Positions 7,163 to 18,349 of a DNA stretch of 33,429 nt are shown here, piece by piece; positions within the stretch are counted from its first letter, which is position 1; each line of letters begins with the position of its first letter. The notes under the pieces were generated by a model. The model was not told where the DNA came from, made no database searches, and was given only the letters and a program-made list of their open reading frames with translations. The stretch is from positions 1 through 33,429 of the forward strand of contig CAVPUD010000151.1 of NCBI GenBank assembly GCA_963708545.1, in the 5' to 3' direction. The translations under genes were made by a program, and so were the position numbers. Source of the DNA: Extensimonas sp963708545 (GTDB taxonomy: Bacteria; Pseudomonadota; Gammaproteobacteria; Burkholderiales; Burkholderiaceae_C).

Positions 7163-7579
7163 TCAGGAGGCCAGCGCCGCAGACGCCGGGCGCCCGCGTG
7201 CGATGGTGCCCACGTCGATCTTCGTCACTCCGGCGGCGGCGCCGGGCGCGGCGCTTTCGGCGCTGCTGCAGGCGCAGCTCGATTGCCCGGGGTGGGTGAA
7301 GCTCAGGCCGGACTGCGTCGGCGTCTCGACGAAGTCTATCGTCGCGCCGTCGAGCAGCAGGCGGCTTTGCGCAGGCAGGAAAAAGCGCAGGCCCTGCACT
7401 TCGAGCAGCTGCTCGCCGTCCTGCAAGGCGGCTTCGGCGCTGAATTCCGAGCTATAGCCCGAGCATCCTCCGGGGCTGACCAGGAGGCGGAAGCCCGCCG
7501 TCGGCGGCAGGCCGGAAAAACGCAGGACGCGCTGGATGAATTTGGCTGCGGCGGGGGTGAGCGTGACATTGGGCAACAT
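7163..7579 (-). CDS. IscA/HesB-type Fe-S carrier, nif-linked
   Basis: 138 aa A-type Fe-S protein. The three conserved cysteines are Cys39 (GGCSGYS) and Cys102/Cys104 (SSCAC). A non-family C-terminal tail of about 30 residues (Ala-rich, ending RPASAALAS) follows the CxC motif. Start ATG 7577-7579; ribosome binding site weak (AAGG). It lies between the ferredoxin at 7660 and the TPR gene and corresponds to the nif-specific IscA/HesB found next to nifB or nifU elsewhere. It is more divergent than the two A-type proteins of the isc operon. Confidence 0.85.
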   Translation of the reverse strand: MLPNVTLTPAAAKFIQRVLRFSGLPPTAGFRLLVSPGGCSGYSSEFSAEAALQDGEQLLEVQGLRFFLPAQSRLLLDGATIDFVETPTQSGLSFTHPGQSSCACSSAESAAPGAAAGVTKIDVGTIARGRPASAALAS

Positions 7580-7659
7580 GGTGTCTCTGCCTTCGATGGG
7601 GGTTTCGAGGGGGTTGTGCGGGGATCGCGCGGGCTGGGGGCGGGTTCGCTTACGCCTTC

Positions 7660-7854
7660 TCAGGCCTTGACGATGCAGCCGTCAACCGGGCAGACGGCCA
7701 CGCATTGCGGCTCGTCGAACTGGCCTTCGCATTCGGTGCATTTCTTGGGGTCGATGACGTAAACCCCGCCCTTTTCGCGGATGGCGACGTTGGGGCACTC
7801 GGGCTCGCAGGCCGAGCAGGCGGTGCAGGTGGATGCAATGATCTTCATGGACAT
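7660..7854 (-). CDS. 2[4Fe-4S] ferredoxin (FdxN-like)
   Basis: 64-aa bacterial ferredoxin. The first cluster motif is Cys10-X2-Cys13-X2-Cys16-X3-Cys20-Pro. The second is Cys39-X2-Cys42-X8-Cys51-X3-Cys55-Pro, the longer spacing typical of nif-linked ferredoxins. Start ATG 7852-7854 has GAGGAG seven bases upstream; an in-frame ATG at 7846-7848 is less well placed. It lies 67 bp behind nifB, consistent with the nifB-fdxN arrangement. It probably supplies electrons to NifB or nitrogenase reductase. The 80 bp between it and the IscA-like gene contain no gene. Confidence 0.92.
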   Translation of the reverse strand: MSMKIIASTCTACSACEPECPNVAIREKGGVYVIDPKKCTECEGQFDEPQCVAVCPVDGCIVKA

Positions 7855-7921
7855 GATGACTCTCCTCAGGTAGCAAAAGCAATGAGAAACATGTGCGGAA
7901 CCGGGTGGCGCAGGAGCGCGC

Positions 7922-9541
7922 TCAGGCCGCCTGCGCCATCGGCTCCGCGCCATGCGTGTACGCGCCCTGGCGGATCTGCGCGTCACCGCGGTGCTGGTGC
8001 ACGATGGCGCCGCTCGCGATGCGGCTGCGGTAGCCGTTGAACCATTCGAGCGCGGCCTTTTCGATGAAGTCGCCCGCGTACTGATCGACCGGCTCTACGC
8101 CTGCGGCCAGCAATTCGTCGCGCGGGCAGGCGCCGATCTTGGCCACGAGCACGGCATGGCAGTCGTTAATGGCGCGCACCACAGAAGGCAGTTGCTCGTC
8201 GTCGCCGAAACCGCCCTGGCAATACAGGTCCACGCGCCGGTGCCCGACGAACAGCGCCTGCGTGGCCGAGACTTCGAACACCTGGAACTCGCTGACGTGG
8301 CCGAAGTGCTCGTTGACCCGTCCACCGCCCTTGGTTGCCACGGCCACCAGCACCTTGAGCTCGTCGGTGAGCTCGTCGGCCACCGCAATGGCGCGCGACG
8401 CGGCCAGCGCCTCCTCCTTGGCGGCGTGCTGGGCCTGGCGTTCGTGTTCGACCTGCGCCTGATAGGCCTGGCGCTTTTCCAGGTCATAGACCACGTCCAA
8501 TTGCTCGAGCTTGTCGAGCGTGAATTCTTCGCTGCGGTCTTCGCCGAGCAGGCCGACGGCGTCCGCGCGGCACTGGCGGCAGTGGCGCATCAGGTTGGCG
8601 CCGCCCATGCAGGCGTCCTGCACGGCCTTGAGCTCCGTGGCCGTGGGGCCGCGCTGCCCGCTCAGGCCGAAGTAGGTGCCATGCTCGGCCTCGGAAATGA
8701 GCGGCATGATGTTGTGCAGGAAGGCGCCGCGCTTTTTCACCTCGCGGTTCACCTCGAACAGGTGCTCGTCGTTGATGCCCGGGATCAGCACCGAGTTGAT
8801 CTTGGTGAGCACGCCGCGCGCCGTGAGCATCTCCAGCCCCAGCATCTGGCGCTCGTGCAGGATTTTGGCGGCCTCGTAGCCACGCACGCGCCGGTGCTCC
8901 CAGAAGATCCAGGGGTAAATCTTCTCGCCCACCGCCGGGTCCACCATGTTGATCGTGATGGTGACGTGATCGACGTTGTATTTGCAGATTTCATCGACGT
9001 AGTCGGGCAGCGCCAGGCCGTTGGTGGACAGGCACAGCTTGATGTCGGGCGCCTGCTCCTGCAGCATGCGGAAGGTCTCGAAGGTTTTGGCCGGGTTGGC
9101 CAGTGCGTCGCCCGGCCCGGCGATGCCCAGCACCGTCATCTGCGGGATTTCGCTGGCCACGGCCACCACTTTGCGCACGGCCTGATCGGGCGTGAGTTTT
9201 TGCGAGACCACGCCGGGCCGCGACTCGTTGCTGCAGTCGTACTTGCGGTTGCAGTAGTTGCACTGGATGTTGCACGCCGGCGCCACGGCGACGTGCATGC
9301 GCGCGTAGTGGTGGTGGGCCTCTTCGGAATAGCAGGGGTGGTTTTTCACCTTGTCCCAGATTTCCTGGGGCATGTCGTCCGGGCCCGCCGAGGAGCCGCA
9401 ACTGGCCTTGCCCTCACCGCCGTGGCTGCTGCAGCCGCCGCCAGCGGCAGGAACTTCCAAGTCGGCCCCGAGGGGCTTGATCTGGCCTATGCCTATGTAG
9501 GTCGGTGCCTGCACAGGCGCCGTGGGTGTGCTCACTTGCAT
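7922..9541 (-). CDS. nifB: NifB, radical SAM FeMo-cofactor precursor (NifB-co) synthase
   Basis: 539 aa. The radical-SAM cluster motif is Cys90-X3-Cys94-X2-Cys97 (ACNIQCNYCNRKYDC). The substrate-cluster cysteine region HPCYS precedes it, and AGPGDALANP is the SAM-binding segment. After about residue 400 a NifX/NafY-like domain follows (GGGRVNEHFGHVSEFQVFEV), so this is the two-domain form. The N-terminus is Gly/Ser/Cys-rich. The start ATG 9539-9541 follows AGAGAGG. It is transcribed from its own sigma54 promoter (9587-9602) with a NifA UAS at 9708-9723 and leads the left-arm operon. Confidence 0.97.
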   Translation of the reverse strand: MQVSTPTAPVQAPTYIGIGQIKPLGADLEVPAAGGGCSSHGGEGKASCGSSAGPDDMPQEIWDKVKNHPCYSEEAHHHYARMHVAVAPACNIQCNYCNRKYDCSNESRPGVVSQKLTPDQAVRKVVAVASEIPQMTVLGIAGPGDALANPAKTFETFRMLQEQAPDIKLCLSTNGLALPDYVDEICKYNVDHVTITINMVDPAVGEKIYPWIFWEHRRVRGYEAAKILHERQMLGLEMLTARGVLTKINSVLIPGINDEHLFEVNREVKKRGAFLHNIMPLISEAEHGTYFGLSGQRGPTATELKAVQDACMGGANLMRHCRQCRADAVGLLGEDRSEEFTLDKLEQLDVVYDLEKRQAYQAQVEHERQAQHAAKEEALAASRAIAVADELTDELKVLVAVATKGGGRVNEHFGHVSEFQVFEVSATQALFVGHRRVDLYCQGGFGDDEQLPSVVRAINDCHAVLVAKIGACPRDELLAAGVEPVDQYAGDFIEKAALEWFNGYRSRIASGAIVHQHRGDAQIRQGAYTHGAEPMAQAA

Positions 9542-9586
9542 GGGAACCTCTCTTGCGTCCTACCGTGGCCGCGTGTGAGCTTCCTT

Positions 9587-9602
9587 TGCCAAATTCGTGC
9601 CA
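9587..9602 (-). promoter_or_regulatory. sigma54 -24/-12 promoter of nifB
   Basis: Minus strand reads TGGCACGAATTTGGCA: a perfect TGGCACG -24 element and a GC at the exact -12 spacing (TGGC instead of TTGC). The predicted transcript start is about 35 nt upstream of nifB. Confidence 0.82.
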
Positions 9603-9707
9603 GGGCTTTGGAGCGCTTTTGCGCCGGGTTCGCCCCCCAGTTTGCAGGCTTTGTCGGATGTAGTGCGCTGCAAACGGCACACCGCCGGGCTGCCTTGTCG
9701 CGGGCCT

Positions 9708-9723
9708 TGTCGGTGATGCGACA
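9708..9723 (-). promoter_or_regulatory. NifA upstream activator sequence (UAS) for nifB
   Basis: TGT-N10-ACA consensus (TGTCGCATCACCGACA on the minus strand), about 105 bp upstream of the nifB -24 element, a usual NifA distance. It begins 16 bp beyond the nifA stop codon. Confidence 0.82.
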
Positions 9724-9739
9724 AAGGCCACACAGCGCC

Positions 9740-11458
<1,719 letters not shown>

Positions 11459-11531
11459 GGACGGCCTCTGTTTCATCAAGCGCTGACCCTTGCAAGCCGT
11501 GCGCCCCTGCTTGCTCAAGCGCACTCGCACT

Positions 11532-11636
11532 ATTGATCCGGCCCGATGAAATCTCAAATTCCGTTCGGGCTGAGCCTGTCGAAGCCCTTCGACAGGCTCA
11601 GGGCGAACGGTTCAAACTTCACAGGGCCGGATCAAT
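11532..11636. repeat. 105-bp nested palindromic (REP/REPIN-like) element
   Basis: Perfect 13-bp terminal inverted repeats (ATTGATCCGGCCC ... GGGCCGGATCAAT) enclose a second, 50-bp palindrome at 11561-11610. Its arms carry CTGAGCCTGTCGAAG and CTTCGACAGGCTCAG. The latter motif is a widespread dispersed palindromic repeat in environmental proteobacteria (recalled, not searched). It lies between nifA and its candidate promoter and would fold as a long hairpin in the nifA leader. Confidence 0.88.
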
Positions 11637-11642
11637 AAAAAA

Positions 11643-11671
11643 GGTATTGCAGCGCGTCAACATGCAATACC
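11643..11671. repeat. 9-bp perfect inverted repeat with 11-bp spacer
   Basis: GGTATTGCA (11643-11651) and TGCAATACC (11663-11671). On the minus strand it is followed directly by TTTTTT, so it looks like an intrinsic terminator or attenuator in the nifA leader. Alternatively it is a dimeric regulator operator at the nifA transcription start. Confidence 0.6.
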
Positions 11672-11672
11672 A

Positions 11673-11688
11673 AGCAAAAAACACGCCA
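11673..11688 (-). promoter_or_regulatory. Candidate sigma54 promoter of nifA
   Basis: Minus strand TGGCGTGTTTTTTGCT keeps TGGC and TTGC with exact GG/GC spacing (10 bp between), but AC of the -24 box is GT. The predicted start would be near 11662, giving a ~200-nt leader. An alternative sigma70-like TTGACG with a weak -10 lies slightly downstream. Confidence 0.45.
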
Positions 11689-11702
11689 TCACTATGGGCC
11701 CG

Positions 11703-11718
11703 TGTCCGTTTTTGCACT
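11703..11718 (+). promoter_or_regulatory. Near-consensus NifA UAS between nifA and iscS
   Basis: TGTCCGTTTTTGCACT matches TGT-N10-ACA except for the last base. It lies about 107 bp upstream of the iscS -24 element, the expected distance. No perfect UAS was found in this intergenic region. Confidence 0.4.
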
Positions 11719-11822
11719 TGCCGCCGCGACAAACGAAACAGGGGCCGCTGCGCGCGCACGGCAGGGGGCCGACAAAACCGACATTCCACGCGCGCCCGCC
11801 CCGCAAATCTGCAGAAAAGGCT

Positions 11823-11838
11823 TGGCACCGAAATTGCG
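11823..11838 (+). promoter_or_regulatory. sigma54 -24/-12 promoter of the isc operon
   Basis: TGGCACCGAAATTGCG matches TGGCAC-N5-TTGC completely. Predicted transcription start is near 11849, about 29 nt before the iscS ATG. This ties the isc genes to NifA/sigma54 control rather than IscR. Confidence 0.85.
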
Positions 11839-11877
11839 TTTTGCTGGGCAAGCACGCAATTATTCGAGGAGCCCGCC

Positions 11878-13116
11878 ATGCCTGTCAGCAGTCCTTCCAG
11901 CCCCCATGCTGCATCGCCGGTGTATCTGGATTACGCCGCCACCACCCCGGTGGACCGGCGCGTGGCCAGCAAGATGTGGCCGTACCTGACCGAAATCTAC
12001 GGCAACCCCGCAAGCCGTTCGCACGCCTACGGCTGGGCCGCGGAAGAGGCGGTCGAGCTGGCGCGCGAGCAGGTGTGCACCCTCATCAACGCCGACCCGC
12101 GCGAGATCGTCTGGACCTCGGGGGCCACGGAATCCAACAACCTGGCCATCAAGGGCGCGGCGCACTTTCACAGCGCCAAGGGCCGGCACCTGGTCACCGT
12201 GGCCACCGAGCACAAGGCCGTACTGGACAGCATGCGCGAGCTCGAACGCGCGGGCTACGAGGTCACGGTGCTGCCGGTGCAGGCGAATGGCCTGCTCGAC
12301 CCCGAGCGCTTTGCCGCGGCGCTGCGGCCCGACACGGTGCTGGCCTCGGTGATGTTCGTCAACAACGAAACCGGCGTGCTGCAGGACGTGGCCACGCTGG
12401 GCAGCATGTGCCGCGCCAAGGGGGTGCTGTTCCATGTCGATGCGGCGCAGGCCGCGGGCAAGGTGGCCATAGACCTGGAGCAGCTGCCGATCGACCTGAT
12501 GTCGCTGTCGGCGCACAAGATCTACGGCCCCAAGGGCATTGGCGCGCTGTACGTGCGGCGCAAACCGCGCGTGCGCATCGAGGCGCAGATGCACGGCGGC
12601 GGGCACGAGCGCGGCCTGCGTTCGGGCACCCTGGCCACGCACCAGATCGTAGGCATGGGCGAGGCCTTCTGGCTCGCCCGCGAGAACATGGCGGCGGACA
12701 ACGCGCGCATCCTCGCGCTGCGCGAGCGCCTCTGGGCCGGCCTGCAGTCGCTCGATGCCGTGGTGCTCAACGGCGACGCGCAGCAGCGCGCAGCGCACTA
12801 TCTGAACGTGAGCTTCAACTACGTCGAGGGCGAATCGCTGCTCATGGGCATCAAGGACGTGGCCGTGTCCTCGGGCTCCGCCTGCACCTCGGCGAGCCTG
12901 GAGCCCAGCTACGTGCTGCGCGCCATGGGCCGCAGCGACGAGCTGGCGCACAGCTCGGTGCGCTTTTCCATAGGCCGCTTCACCAGAGCCGAAGAGATCG
13001 ACTTCACGGTCGCGCGTGTGACCGAGGTCGTGCAGCGCCTGCGCGCCATGAGCCCCCTGTGGGACATGGTGCAGGCGGGCGTGGACCTCGACACCATCCA
13101 GTGGGCGGCGCATTGA
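11878..13116 (+). CDS. iscS: Cysteine desulfurase IscS
   Basis: 412 aa, start ATG 11878 with GAGGAG six bases upstream. It supplies persulfide sulfur to IscU. PLP Lys214 is in SLSAHKIYGPKG, His112 in ATEHKAVLD, and the active-site Cys336 in SSGSACTSASLEPSYVLRAMG. The C-terminus WDMVQAGVDLDTIQW is that of true IscS, offset by eight residues from E. coli numbering because of a Ser/Pro-rich N-terminal extension. It is the first gene of a sigma54-driven isc operon divergent from nifA. The gene is an ISC paralogue, distinct from NifS at 3387. Confidence 0.96.
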   Translation: MPVSSPSSPHAASPVYLDYAATTPVDRRVASKMWPYLTEIYGNPASRSHAYGWAAEEAVELAREQVCTLINADPREIVWTSGATESNNLAIKGAAHFHSAKGRHLVTVATEHKAVLDSMRELERAGYEVTVLPVQANGLLDPERFAAALRPDTVLASVMFVNNETGVLQDVATLGSMCRAKGVLFHVDAAQAAGKVAIDLEQLPIDLMSLSAHKIYGPKGIGALYVRRKPRVRIEAQMHGGGHERGLRSGTLATHQIVGMGEAFWLARENMAADNARILALRERLWAGLQSLDAVVLNGDAQQRAAHYLNVSFNYVEGESLLMGIKDVAVSSGSACTSASLEPSYVLRAMGRSDELAHSSVRFSIGRFTRAEEIDFTVARVTEVVQRLRAMSPLWDMVQAGVDLDTIQWAAH

Positions 13117-13168
13117 CGCGCTGCGGCCCCTCGTTTTTCACCCATTTTCTGACGCACGGAGCACTTCC

Positions 13169-13612
13169 ATGGCATACAGCGAGCAGGTCATAGACCACTA
13201 TGAAAACCCCCGCAACGTGGGCGCCTTCGACCCCAGCGACGCCAGTGTGGGCACCGGCATGGTCGGTGCACCCGCCTGCGGCGACGTGATGCGCCTGCAG
13301 ATCCGCGTCAATGCGCAGGGCATCATCGAAGATGCCCGTTTCAAGACCTACGGCTGCGGCTCGGCCATCGCGTCGAGTTCGCTGGTCACCGAATGGGTGC
13401 GCGGGCGCACGCTGGACGAGGCGCTGGCGATCAAGAACTCCGACATCGCCGAGGAGCTGGCTCTGCCCCCGGTGAAGATCCATTGCTCCATCTTGGCCGA
13501 AGACGCCATCAAGGCCGCCGTGGCCGACTTTCGCGCGCGCCAGGCCAGCGGCACGGCGCACGGCGAAACGCTGATTTCCGAGCAGCCCACCTGCGCTTCC
13601 AGCAGCCGCTGA
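13169..13612 (+). CDS. iscU: Fe-S cluster scaffold IscU
   Basis: 147 aa; ATG 13169 has GGAG seven bases upstream. Cluster ligands are Cys37 (APACGD, with Asp39), Cys63 (TYGCGSA) and Cys106 (HCSILAEDA). The HscA-recognition motif LPPVK is at residues 99-103. The first ~125 residues closely follow E. coli IscU. After them is an unusual ~20-residue tail (TAHGETLISEQPTCASSSR) containing an extra cysteine. It may serve as the scaffold for nitrogenase clusters in place of NifU, which is absent from the window (inference). Confidence 0.96.
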   Translation: MAYSEQVIDHYENPRNVGAFDPSDASVGTGMVGAPACGDVMRLQIRVNAQGIIEDARFKTYGCGSAIASSSLVTEWVRGRTLDEALAIKNSDIAEELALPPVKIHCSILAEDAIKAAVADFRARQASGTAHGETLISEQPTCASSSR

Positions 13613-13675
13613 GCCCACCGCGCCCGGCGCACCTCCACCCCCATACCCGCCCCTATCCGCATCCAGGAGTCTGAA

Positions 13676-14053
13676 ATGCAAGCCCTGTCCACCCCTGCAA
13701 GCTCCAGCACCGCCAGCGCCATGCCCCCGCTGGTGGAATTCACCCCGCAAGCGGCCGCCAAGGTGGCGGAGCTGATCGTCGAAGAGGGCAACCCCGCGCT
13801 CAAGCTGCGTCTGTACGTCACGGGCGGCGGCTGCTCGGGCTTTTCCTACGGCTTCGCCTTCGACGACCAGGTGGCCGAAGACGACGCGATCACCGTCACC
13901 GCAGGCGTGGCCCTGGTGATCGACGCCATGAGCCAGCAGTATCTGCTGGGCGCGCGCGTGGACTTCGAAGACGGCCTCGAAGGCTCGCGCTTCGTGATCC
14001 ACAACCCCAACGCGCAATCCACCTGCGGCTGCGGCAGTTCCTTTTCTGTGTAA
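13676..14053 (+). CDS. A-type Fe-S carrier, ErpA/IscA-like
   Basis: 125 aa, ATG 13676 after AGGAG. The conserved cysteines lie in GGGCSGFSYGF and STCGCGSSFSV. The C-terminal CGCGSSFSV tail resembles ErpA more than IscA. A Ser/Ala-rich 20-residue N-terminal extension is present. It carries Fe-S clusters from IscU to targets. It is followed after 16 bp by a second A-type gene, so the operon encodes two carriers. Confidence 0.88.
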   Translation: MQALSTPASSSTASAMPPLVEFTPQAAAKVAELIVEEGNPALKLRLYVTGGGCSGFSYGFAFDDQVAEDDAITVTAGVALVIDAMSQQYLLGARVDFEDGLEGSRFVIHNPNAQSTCGCGSSFSV

Positions 14054-14069
14054 GCGACGGGAGCACGCC

Positions 14070-14405
14070 ATGTCTCTTTCCATGTCTCTTTCCCTGACCC
14101 CTGCGGCGGCCCAGCATGTCGCCCGATCGCTGGCCAAGCGTGGCCGCGGCCTTGGGCTGCGGCTGGCCGTGAAGACCAGCGGCTGCTCGGGCTTTGCCTA
14201 CGCGCTCGAATTCGTCGATGCGCTCAATGCCGACGACCAGTGCTTCGAAAGCCACGGCACCACGCTCATCGTCGATGCCAAGAGCCTGCCCATGCTCGCG
14301 GGCACCGAGCTCGACTTCGTGCGCGAAGGGCTCAATGAAGGCTTCAAATTCCACAACCCGAACGCCAAGGCCCAGTGCGGCTGCGGCGAGAGCTTCGCGG
14401 TCTGA
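14070..14405 (+). CDS. iscA: A-type Fe-S carrier IscA
   Basis: 111 aa. Conserved cysteines occur in SGCSGFAYALEFVD and CGCGESFAV, with the IscA hallmark ELDFVREGLNEGFKFHNPNA. The first 24 bp are a perfect 12-bp tandem duplication (ATGTCTCTTTCC twice, 14070-14093), giving MSLSMSLS and two possible start codons. GGGAG six bases before 14070 favours the first. Confidence 0.92.
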   Translation: MSLSMSLSLTPAAAQHVARSLAKRGRGLGLRLAVKTSGCSGFAYALEFVDALNADDQCFESHGTTLIVDAKSLPMLAGTELDFVREGLNEGFKFHNPNAKAQCGCGESFAV

Positions 14406-14431
14406 AGCCGCACGAACACAAGGCTTTTGCC

Positions 14432-16318
<1,887 letters not shown>

Positions 16319-16338
16319 GAACCTGGCTGCCTGAACCC

Positions 16339-16674
16339 ATGCCCACCGTCCGCCTGCTCCCGCACCCCGAGCTCTGCCCTGAAGGGCGGGCGTTCGAAGC
16401 CCGGCGCGGCACCTCGCTGTGCCAGAGCCTGCTGGATGCGGGCGTGGCCATAGAGCATGCCTGCGAAATGGTGGCCGCCTGCGCCACCTGCCACGTGTAT
16501 GTGCGCGCCGGCGGCGAGTCCCTGGCCGCCCCCGACGACGAAGAAAACGACCAGCTCGACCACGCCTGGGGCCTGGACGCGCAGTCGCGTCTGGCCTGCT
16601 GCGTCAAGCTGCGCGACACCGAATTGCTGATCGAATTCCCGCGCCACACGCGCAACCACGCGCGCGAGCGTTGA
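16339..16674 (+). CDS. fdx: ISC-type [2Fe-2S] ferredoxin Fdx
   Basis: 111 aa; ligands Cys42, Cys48, Cys51 (HACEMVAACATC) and Cys87 (LACCVK). It has the acidic DDEENDQLDHAWGL helix of ISC ferredoxins, which contacts IscS and the reductase. It begins 20 bp after hscA and closes the isc operon. It provides electrons for cluster assembly. Confidence 0.94.
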   Translation: MPTVRLLPHPELCPEGRAFEARRGTSLCQSLLDAGVAIEHACEMVAACATCHVYVRAGGESLAAPDDEENDQLDHAWGLDAQSRLACCVKLRDTELLIEFPRHTRNHARER

Positions 16675-17049
16675 GCCTGGCGCTTTCGCCTTACGCCGCT
16701 GGCTTCGGGCCTGCGTCGCCATCGCGCAGCAAGGGCGCGCAAAACCCCTAAAACCATAGCTGCTTGCGCTTGATGCACCTGCCTGAAGCGGCAAAAACAT
16801 GCAAATGTTGCGGCACTCCGGCCCGCTTGTCCCAAGCGTCTTTGCGCTTCGCCCCTGCACGGACCCGGACTTGGCCCCTGCGCCCGTGGGCTTGGGGGTA
16901 CACGGAGCAAGCCAGAAAATAATAGCCAAATCGCTCGCTAACGCCCATCCCATAAGCGTAAGCAGCTCTCTTTTTGGTATCAACCGCCAGCGTGTGAGAC
17001 ACCAGCACGCCACGGGTCAGCCGGCCACCCGGCCATCCCTGCGGCGGCC

Positions 17050-17065
17050 TGTCCGAAACAGCACA
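17050..17065 (+). promoter_or_regulatory. NifA UAS for nifV operon
   Basis: TGTCCGAAACAGCACA fits TGT-N10-ACA exactly, about 95 bp upstream of the nifV -24 element. Confidence 0.78.
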
Positions 17066-17158
17066 TTTGCGACACGCGCCGTCGCGCCGCAGGCGGTCTG
17101 GGCGCGCTCGCGGGCCCGGCGAACGCACAAAACCCACAAGCGGGGGCGCAAACCGGCA

Positions 17159-17174
17159 TGGCATGCAGTTTGCG
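17159..17174 (+). promoter_or_regulatory. sigma54 -24/-12 promoter of nifV
   Basis: TGGCATGCAGTTTGCG has TGGCA and TTGC with exact spacing. Transcription would start near 17185, which leaves room for the start at 17201 but almost none for an upstream ATG at 17192. Confidence 0.78.
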
Positions 17175-17200
17175 ATGACAGAGGCAAAAGGATGCCTGCC

Positions 17201-18349
17201 ATGTCCCACCCACCCACCATCAACGACACCACGCTGCGCGACGGCGAACAGACCGCCGGGGTGGCCTTCACGCTGCAGGAAAAATGCGCGATCGCGCGTG
17301 CGTTGGCCGCAGCCGGCGTGCGCGAGATGGAGGTCGGCATCCCGGCCATGGGCGCAGAGGAAATCGCCGGCATCAACGCCATCGCCAGCTTGCGGCTGCC
17401 TGCGGCCCTGATGGTCTGGGGGCGCCTTACCGAGGGCGACCTGGCCAGCGCGCTGCGCTGCCAGGCCGACACCATCCACCTCTCGGTGCCGGTGTCGGAC
17501 ATCCAGTTGCAACACAAGCTGCAGCAGCCGCGCGCCTGGGTGCTCACACAGGTCACGCGCGTGGTCTCGCAGGCCGCCGCGAGCGGCCGCAAGGTCTCGC
17601 TGGGCGCCGAAGACGCCTCGCGGGCCGACCTGGACTTCCTGATCGCGGTCGCGCAGCGCGCGCAGGCCTGCGGCGCGAGCCGGGTGCGCTTTGCCGACAC
17701 GCTGGGCGTGCTGGACCCGTTTGCCACCTACGAGGCCATCGCGCGGCTGCGCGCCGCCGTCGATCTGGAGATCGAAATCCACGCCCACGACGACCTGGGC
17801 CTGGCCACTGCCAACACGCTGGCCGCCCTGCGCGCCGGCGCCACGCACGCCAACACCACCGTCAACGGCCTGGGCGAGCGCGCCGGCAATGCCGCGCTCG
17901 AGGAAGTGGTGATGGGCGTGCGCCACCTGCACCACGCCGACACGGGCGTGGACCCCAAGGCGCTGCTGCCCATCTCGCGCCTGGTGGCCGCGGCGTCGGG
18001 GCGCCAGGTGGCATTCAACAAAAGCATCGTCGGCGAAGCCGTGTTCACGCACGAATCGGGCATCCACGTCGATGGCCTGCTGAAGCATCCGACGACCTAC
18101 GAAGGCTTCGACCCCGCCGAACTCGGGCGCCAGCGGCGCACCGTGCTCGGCAAACATTCGGGCACGCAGGCCGTGCGCCATGCGCTGCGCGCGTTGGGCG
18201 TGGCGCCGGACGACGAGGCCCTGACGCGGCGCGTGCTGGCGCGCATCCGCAACCACGCCCTGTGCGCCAAGCAGGCGCTCGCGCCCGAAGACCTGCGCGC
18301 CTTCCTGAACGAGGCGCCCGCCGTCGCGGCGCCAAGGGGCCAGGCATGA
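17201..18349 (+). CDS. nifV: Homocitrate synthase NifV
   Basis: 382 aa. It condenses acetyl-CoA and 2-oxoglutarate to homocitrate, the organic ligand of FeMo-co. DTTLRDGEQTAGVAF near the N-terminus and IHAHDDLGLATANTL (~190) are the metal- and substrate-binding signatures, and ESGIHVDGLLK is near 285. The start at 17201 is preferred over 17192 because the predicted transcript begins at about 17185; an AAAAGG ribosome binding site precedes it. cysE overlaps its stop by 4 bp. Confidence 0.95.
   Translation: MSHPPTINDTTLRDGEQTAGVAFTLQEKCAIARALAAAGVREMEVGIPAMGAEEIAGINAIASLRLPAALMVWGRLTEGDLASALRCQADTIHLSVPVSDIQLQHKLQQPRAWVLTQVTRVVSQAAASGRKVSLGAEDASRADLDFLIAVAQRAQACGASRVRFADTLGVLDPFATYEAIARLRAAVDLEIEIHAHDDLGLATANTLAALRAGATHANTTVNGLGERAGNAALEEVVMGVRHLHHADTGVDPKALLPISRLVAAASGRQVAFNKSIVGEAVFTHESGIHVDGLLKHPTTYEGFDPAELGRQRRTVLGKHSGTQAVRHALRALGVAPDDEALTRRVLARIRNHALCAKQALAPEDLRAFLNEAPAVAAPRGQA

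Larger units (their letters stand above)
16675..17200. other. Long intergenic region upstream of nifV: inverted repeat pair and nifV control sites
   Basis: No gene is supported in these ~525 bp. Plus-strand AGCTGCTTGCGCTT (16758-16771) recurs on the minus strand as AGCTGCTTACGCTT (16954-16967), making an inverted pair 182 bp apart, like a REPIN. Motifs of this kind are, from memory, common between genes in Comamonadaceae. The distal half holds a NifA UAS and the nifV promoter, annotated separately. No clear terminator follows fdx. Confidence 0.6.

Noticed and set aside
9542..9739. Extra NifA half sites (TGTGTGG..., TGTCGGATG...) upstream of nifB
   Set aside because: Only half of the TGT-N10-ACA consensus is present; only 9708-9723 is complete.
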